A stretch of DNA of 64,000 bases. It comes from Straminergon stramineum. Its lineage: Eukaryota; Streptophyta; Bryopsida; Hypnales; Calliergonaceae. Both the position numbers and the translations under genes were made by a program. Under the pieces are notes generated by a model, which was given only the letters and a program-made list of their open reading frames with translations, was not told where the DNA came from and did not search any database. Shown one piece after another: positions 59,701-64,000 of the stretch; the first letter of the stretch is position 1; each line of letters starts with the position of its first letter. The DNA lies in the NCBI GenBank assembly GCA_963920665.1, contig OY987263.1, positions 29,128,547-29,192,546 of the forward strand, given 5' to 3'.

Positions 59701-62700
59701 AGAGTGTATAGCAATCGAGAGCCTACCGGGCACTTGGATGTTCAAATCCGAAAAATGATGCTATCTTTCCAAGTTGACATTCCTTGCGAAAACAGAGAGT
59801 GGATCCTCAAATTTCCGCAGCTGGTTGATTAATTGATTCCAACCCTTGTTACTTATCAGAAGATATTCAATGACTTCAACAACAGTGACTAGATGGTTCA
59901 CCAGACAACAAGCTTCATAAACACGATTACAGACACACATCGACACAATGTTACCTTCACTAATAGCAAGTGCTTTTGGTCAATCACTTATATTCACCAA
60001 CAAGTGTATTACATTCCGCTTATCCTCTACTAGTTCATTGCAATCGATATCTGTTCCTCAGACACAGAATTTTCACAATTGAAGTCAAGCAATATAAGAT
60101 GAAAAGAGACGACTCGAGAGGCATAATCTGAAATATAGGCACGTCAGTAAATTCTGAGGATTCCAACTTAAATAGTCTGTAAGTAAATAACTCAGTGAAC
60201 GAGATGTCATGAAGACTCGTTTCGTCTTGATAATCTCTGAATATTACTAGAGTTCAATTAATGCATTTATCAATTCACAACTCTCCTGAGTCTACAGTAT
60301 CGCTAAGATTATCCAATCTTGATGTTGTTGGTGTAATTTTCAAGACCATAGATGCCACTATGCCCAGTGTGAATCTAGGAATTTTCAAGAAAACTAGACC
60401 AAAATCATTCAGGAGTTGGTGAAAGGACAACATACCTCATCATGGATACCCGCCTTTCCCAACTCACGCAAGCGAGCATTCACATCTCTTAATCTTTGCT
60501 CAAGTCGGTGCCGCATCACTCTCAGTTTAAGTCTGTACGGTTCCTGCTTGATTCCAATTTCAATTGAGAACAAGAGAACTAAAACGGTTGATGTATTATG
60601 AACAAAAGAACATAAATATACGAGAGCGAAAATGCACAGCGGAACCGAATTATGAAATTGAAACGCGCATTTGAAAATCATCAATCAAGAGGGTCATCAA
60701 TGAAGAACGTACGTGCTCAAAAAGTGCTCCATCAAAACGAATTGCAGGAATTTGCTCCATCACTTTTTTGTCCTCTTCTAGACTCTCTAATAACTCTGGA
60801 GACACTTCACAGATGAGTAGGGAGTGTGTCAAGGTATCCTGCAAAAAATCAACGTAGTTATCAAAGACTGTTTAGAAAATAATCCCCCAAACTAGCTCAG
60901 CTAGATTCTTGGGCCATACAGGACACAAATATGAAACAAACTAGGTGCAAAGTTATTTACGACCAAAGGTTTTTCCTTCAAACCCAACGAAACGCTACTG
61001 TCAATCAATGATTCGTATTACCAGATATGGGGCATCAGAAGTCCGGAAGAGTACCAAGTAACGCTTAGATTATCGTCTTAGTTAACAATGTGTACGGTCA
61101 CCTCTAAAAAGTAAGACACGAAGAAGAAAAGCTGAGATTATTCAAACCAAAGTCAATTTTCTGAAAAAATGCCGTAACTCCTGCAATTTGCAATATGCAA
61201 ATAAACTGACATTGTTTTGAGAGAGAAATCTCTTCACCTGACATGCACGGACACGACGAATGTATTCAGCCAGAATGAGGCGACTTGCGAGCAACGCTGC
61301 CATCACTGTCGTTTCGGGGCGGACTGATCCACAGAACCAAATATATACCTCAATCAACATGTACCGCTAATGGGCTACCGCCTATTGACTTTTTACATGG
61401 AACAACGGTAATAAAAAAATGCTGATAAAGTTTCTCCTAGGAAGCCATTTAAAATGATGTACTCTAATTTATCAAACACTCCAACTGCTCGCAAATAAAC
61501 ATATTTCATTACTTTAAGCGAAAAAGATGTTCGCAAAAGACTCAGCTTACGATTGATGCGTTCTCTTTACAAATGTCTTATGAGGGAAGAATTCGTTCAG
61601 TAAACACCGAAACGAACTCAGAACCCCCCAAACACATAGCATTTTTGGCCAGTCATGAATGTCTCAGCATAGAGATTCTCACATTTATCAGTATCATAGG
61701 GCATAGCAGGAGAATTAAAGAGGATTATGGCAGTTAACGAAGAATCAAAATTAGACTTCTTAACTACCTCGACATATTCATAAAATTCTACACTCCATAT
61801 ATCATGCTTTTGAACCCCTAGAAAAAGAGCAAGTGTAAATTGCAACAGGGCTCAGAAATTAACCATAAGGATTGCCATCACGGTCACCACCAATCCACGA
61901 TCCAAATTTAATAAAGCTCGGAACAACTAATCCTTCATCTGGGTATATGGCCTGTCAAAATTGGACGTTCCGAATGCGTTAGAAACTAATACTACCTGAT
62001 GCACCAAGCTCAGGATTACGTCAAGAAGAGAATTTTCAGGAAAATTACTTACATTGACGGAGTTCTCTGCATACCGATATGTAGTGCAAACAGCCTCGAA
62101 AAGGGAATAACGAAAGTAATCGAGTCCTGTAACTATTTCCTCCAGGACAGTTGGTTTTGTTGCTCGCATCTCGTCAGTTCTCCAAAGTATTTCCACCTGT
62201 AATCACCAAAACGAAACTATAGATGTATTTTTGTCCCTAATCACGGCTTCTGCACTTGCCAACGAATGCTGAGTATTGTGAAATCATGAGTATGGATGAT
62301 CATCATGCCTACCTCAGCTTCAATTTCAACCTCCAATTCGGCCTTCTGAGCGGGACTCAGTCTGGGATCCTGCATGCTATCGATGTGTCACAGCGAGCCT
62401 TGGATACAAAATCGCACAAAGTTATCTGTTCATTGAAATATTCTCATATGCATTCTTGAAAGCCTGAGCATAAGATAATATTGCCAAGAGAACGGCATGG
62501 AAGGACCTAATTGATTCATATTAGGCTAAAGGTTTAAAGTGAGGGTTGAAATTTAGAAGCAATTATCGTCTTGAAGCACAAATCCGCCGTCCAAGGAGAA
62601 AACAAAGAGAAGCCTCCTTCTCCCGAAACCTTGGGAATAAAGAAATCACATGACCCGAAGTTATCAGCACGCCTCACTGGTTGTTGGTTTCATCAATAGC

Positions 62701-64000
62701 CAGCGAGGTGTGCTGAGAAAGAGCGACTTGCGTGGAAACCAGTTGGTCTAATTGGGAGACAGAGAGAATAGTAGCGTACTTCGCGATCATTGCAGAGAAG
62801 GAAGATACGATGCAAACATGTAAGAACTTCTCTGCGCCGAGCCTCTGTTGGATGCGCTGTGAAGACTGGATTGTACTGGCACCACAAGCATGCAGAAGGT
62901 TCAGGATAACGAAGTGCAAATGTTTCTCAGTCAGTGACAAGCTGCTCTGCTGTTTGAAACTGCTCAAGTATGTTCAGATTTTAAGTAATCTATGTTCGTT
63001 GAATAACCTTAACATAAATGACCCCCAGTAATAAAGAGCCTAACCTCAGTTCGATTGAACAGTTCTTGAAGGTCGGCTGCTCCTACATTTTCCGTCTTAA
63101 AGGATCTCAGGGAGTGATCGAAGGAAGCAAACCAAAGCGGCGTTGCATTTCTGCTCGCCCATACCTGTAAACACTCAAGGGTCAACTAACTTTTTTTTGA
63201 AATAAATTCCAAGGATGCAAGTTGCTGTTAGCAACTAACAAGACTTGTGATATATATATATATGCAGCTATTTGTTCCTATGCTACAGAAAACTCGTACC
63301 AAGATCTATGGTGATCACACAGAGACACAATTTCCAAACGGTACCTGCTCCCGACGTAGTCGATGACTATGGGCTTCGTCTGCTACGTTCAGTAGAGACG
63401 AATACAAGTAAAATAGACGAATAACTGCGGTTATCTGCAGCAATTTCATCACAGTTGGTAAGGGATTCAACCAGATAGTAACTTCTCGGTTCTGTAGAAG
63501 AGGCCAAATCAATGAAATTCATTATGTTTATAAAAACAACAAAGGAAAGTATTCCGTGCATTACAAGCATGTTTGGAAGACGGAAAATTGACAAATGAAA
63601 CTAGCGAAGACCTACCTTGGGCTGCTCCATTTTCTCAATGTAGCGTAGCAAGTCAGCGCGCTTGCGTGGGTTTTCCTTTAGACGTAACTCCTCAAATCCA
63701 TGTTGCAGAAAGTAAGCCTATTCCAGAATTTTAAACATAATTTTAGAACATTTGTTTGTATCACACATCTGGAAGATACTCACCCGGGTGGGCGTATGAT
63801 CCTCCTCCCACAACCAGGCTTCCAATAACTTCCATGCAAAGAATTTTTTACTAAAAAGAAAGTCCAGTACTCAGACGTTTTTATGTTCGCATCTGTCACC
63901 AATCAAAAAAAGGATTACAAGTGCTGAAACTCACTGCTTCGAGCACATCCTCTTTACCATCTCCACGGACTGCCTTGTCCAAGGTTTGTGTTAAAAATGT
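53715..64000 (-). CDS. Bacterial-type phosphoenolpyruvate carboxylase (BTPC), 3' 27 exons; 5' end outside window
   Basis: PEP + bicarbonate to oxaloacetate + phosphate. Exons, 5' to 3': 63969-63935, 63850-63784, 63717-63616, 63491-63345, 63164-63045, 62875-62780, 62369-62313, 62196-62053, 61951-61864, 61323-61238, 60838-60713, 60543-60436, 59634-59527, 59209-59078, 58898-58776, 58499-58356, 58098-57985, 57721-57644, 57456-57265, 56896-56798, 56534-56469, 56223-56008, 55805-55665, 55381-55326, 54902-54836, 54390-54286, 53834-53715. All phases agree; about 978 residues are visible (family about 880-1130). Landmarks in order: [12 protein letters not shown] (catalytic His), [90 protein letters not shown], and the C-terminal MRNTG. 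RNTG rather than QNTG marks the bacterial-type class. In green algae and plants BTPC joins plant-type PEPC in a large hetero-complex; that role here is inferred. Residues matching the E. coli aspartate site (GRGG Arg, LFKAS Lys, the Arg before YLDP, the final Asn) are present. The first listed exon is least certain. Confidence 0.95.
63250..63263 (+). repeat. (TA)n run in a PEPC intron
   Basis: About seven TA units between the exons 63345-63491 and 63045-63164. Confidence 0.9.

Noticed and set aside
59761..59946. Minus-strand open frame considered as an extra PEPC exon
   Set aside because: Exons 60543-60436 and 59634-59527 already join in phase 0, and the translated piece has no PEPC similarity I recognise and lacks a good splice pair.
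62674..62967. 97-codon minus-strand open frame over the PEPC TAHPTE exon
   Set aside because: The TAHPTE motif and the in-phase exon 62875-62780 lie in another frame, so this frame is a shadow.

Overview
The window looks like nuclear DNA from a green plant (streptophyte). It is a long, AT-rich, repeat-filled stretch holding three spliced genes, each in a locally GC-richer island. The lineage call rests on a nuclear plastid ribosomal protein gene with a transit peptide, an R2R3-MYB of the plant-specific MYB52/54/56/105/117 type, and a bacterial-type phosphoenolpyruvate carboxylase of the green lineage. I cannot name the species. The compact carboxylase and the repeat style would fit a non-seed plant or a charophyte alga better than a seed plant, but this is inference.

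Layout. 1-16100: AT-rich intergenic DNA with TTAA-bounded transposon-like elements and one candidate CACTA-like element; no gene seen. 16100-21300: island with the R2R3-MYB gene (+ strand, three exons, second intron made mostly of minisatellite). 21300-47015: repeat desert with more TTAA-bounded elements (two of them about 2 kb with a central palindrome), a CACTA-type foldback MITE, a second inverted-repeat family (GTAAGGTAG ends), a tandem duplication and an insertion between 17-bp direct repeats. 47016-50215: plastid ribosomal protein L17 gene (- strand, two exons). 51249-51832: one further TTAA element. 53715-64000: 3' 27 exons of a bacterial-type PEP carboxylase gene (- strand); its 5' end lies beyond the right edge.

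The genes are unrelated in function (transcription control, plastid translation, anaplerotic carbon fixation); nothing suggests a cluster. Exon joins were worked out by hand: all reading phases match across the three genes, and each reaches a natural stop.

The most unusual content is the repeat family. At least eleven elements have ends of the form TTAA-CCCCTAAA...TTTAGGGG-TTAA, with no longer target duplication in the best-preserved copies. That is the signature expected of piggyBac-type transposition (TTAA target duplicated, ends beginning CCC). No transposase is encoded here, so these would be non-autonomous. They fall into at least three sequence groups.
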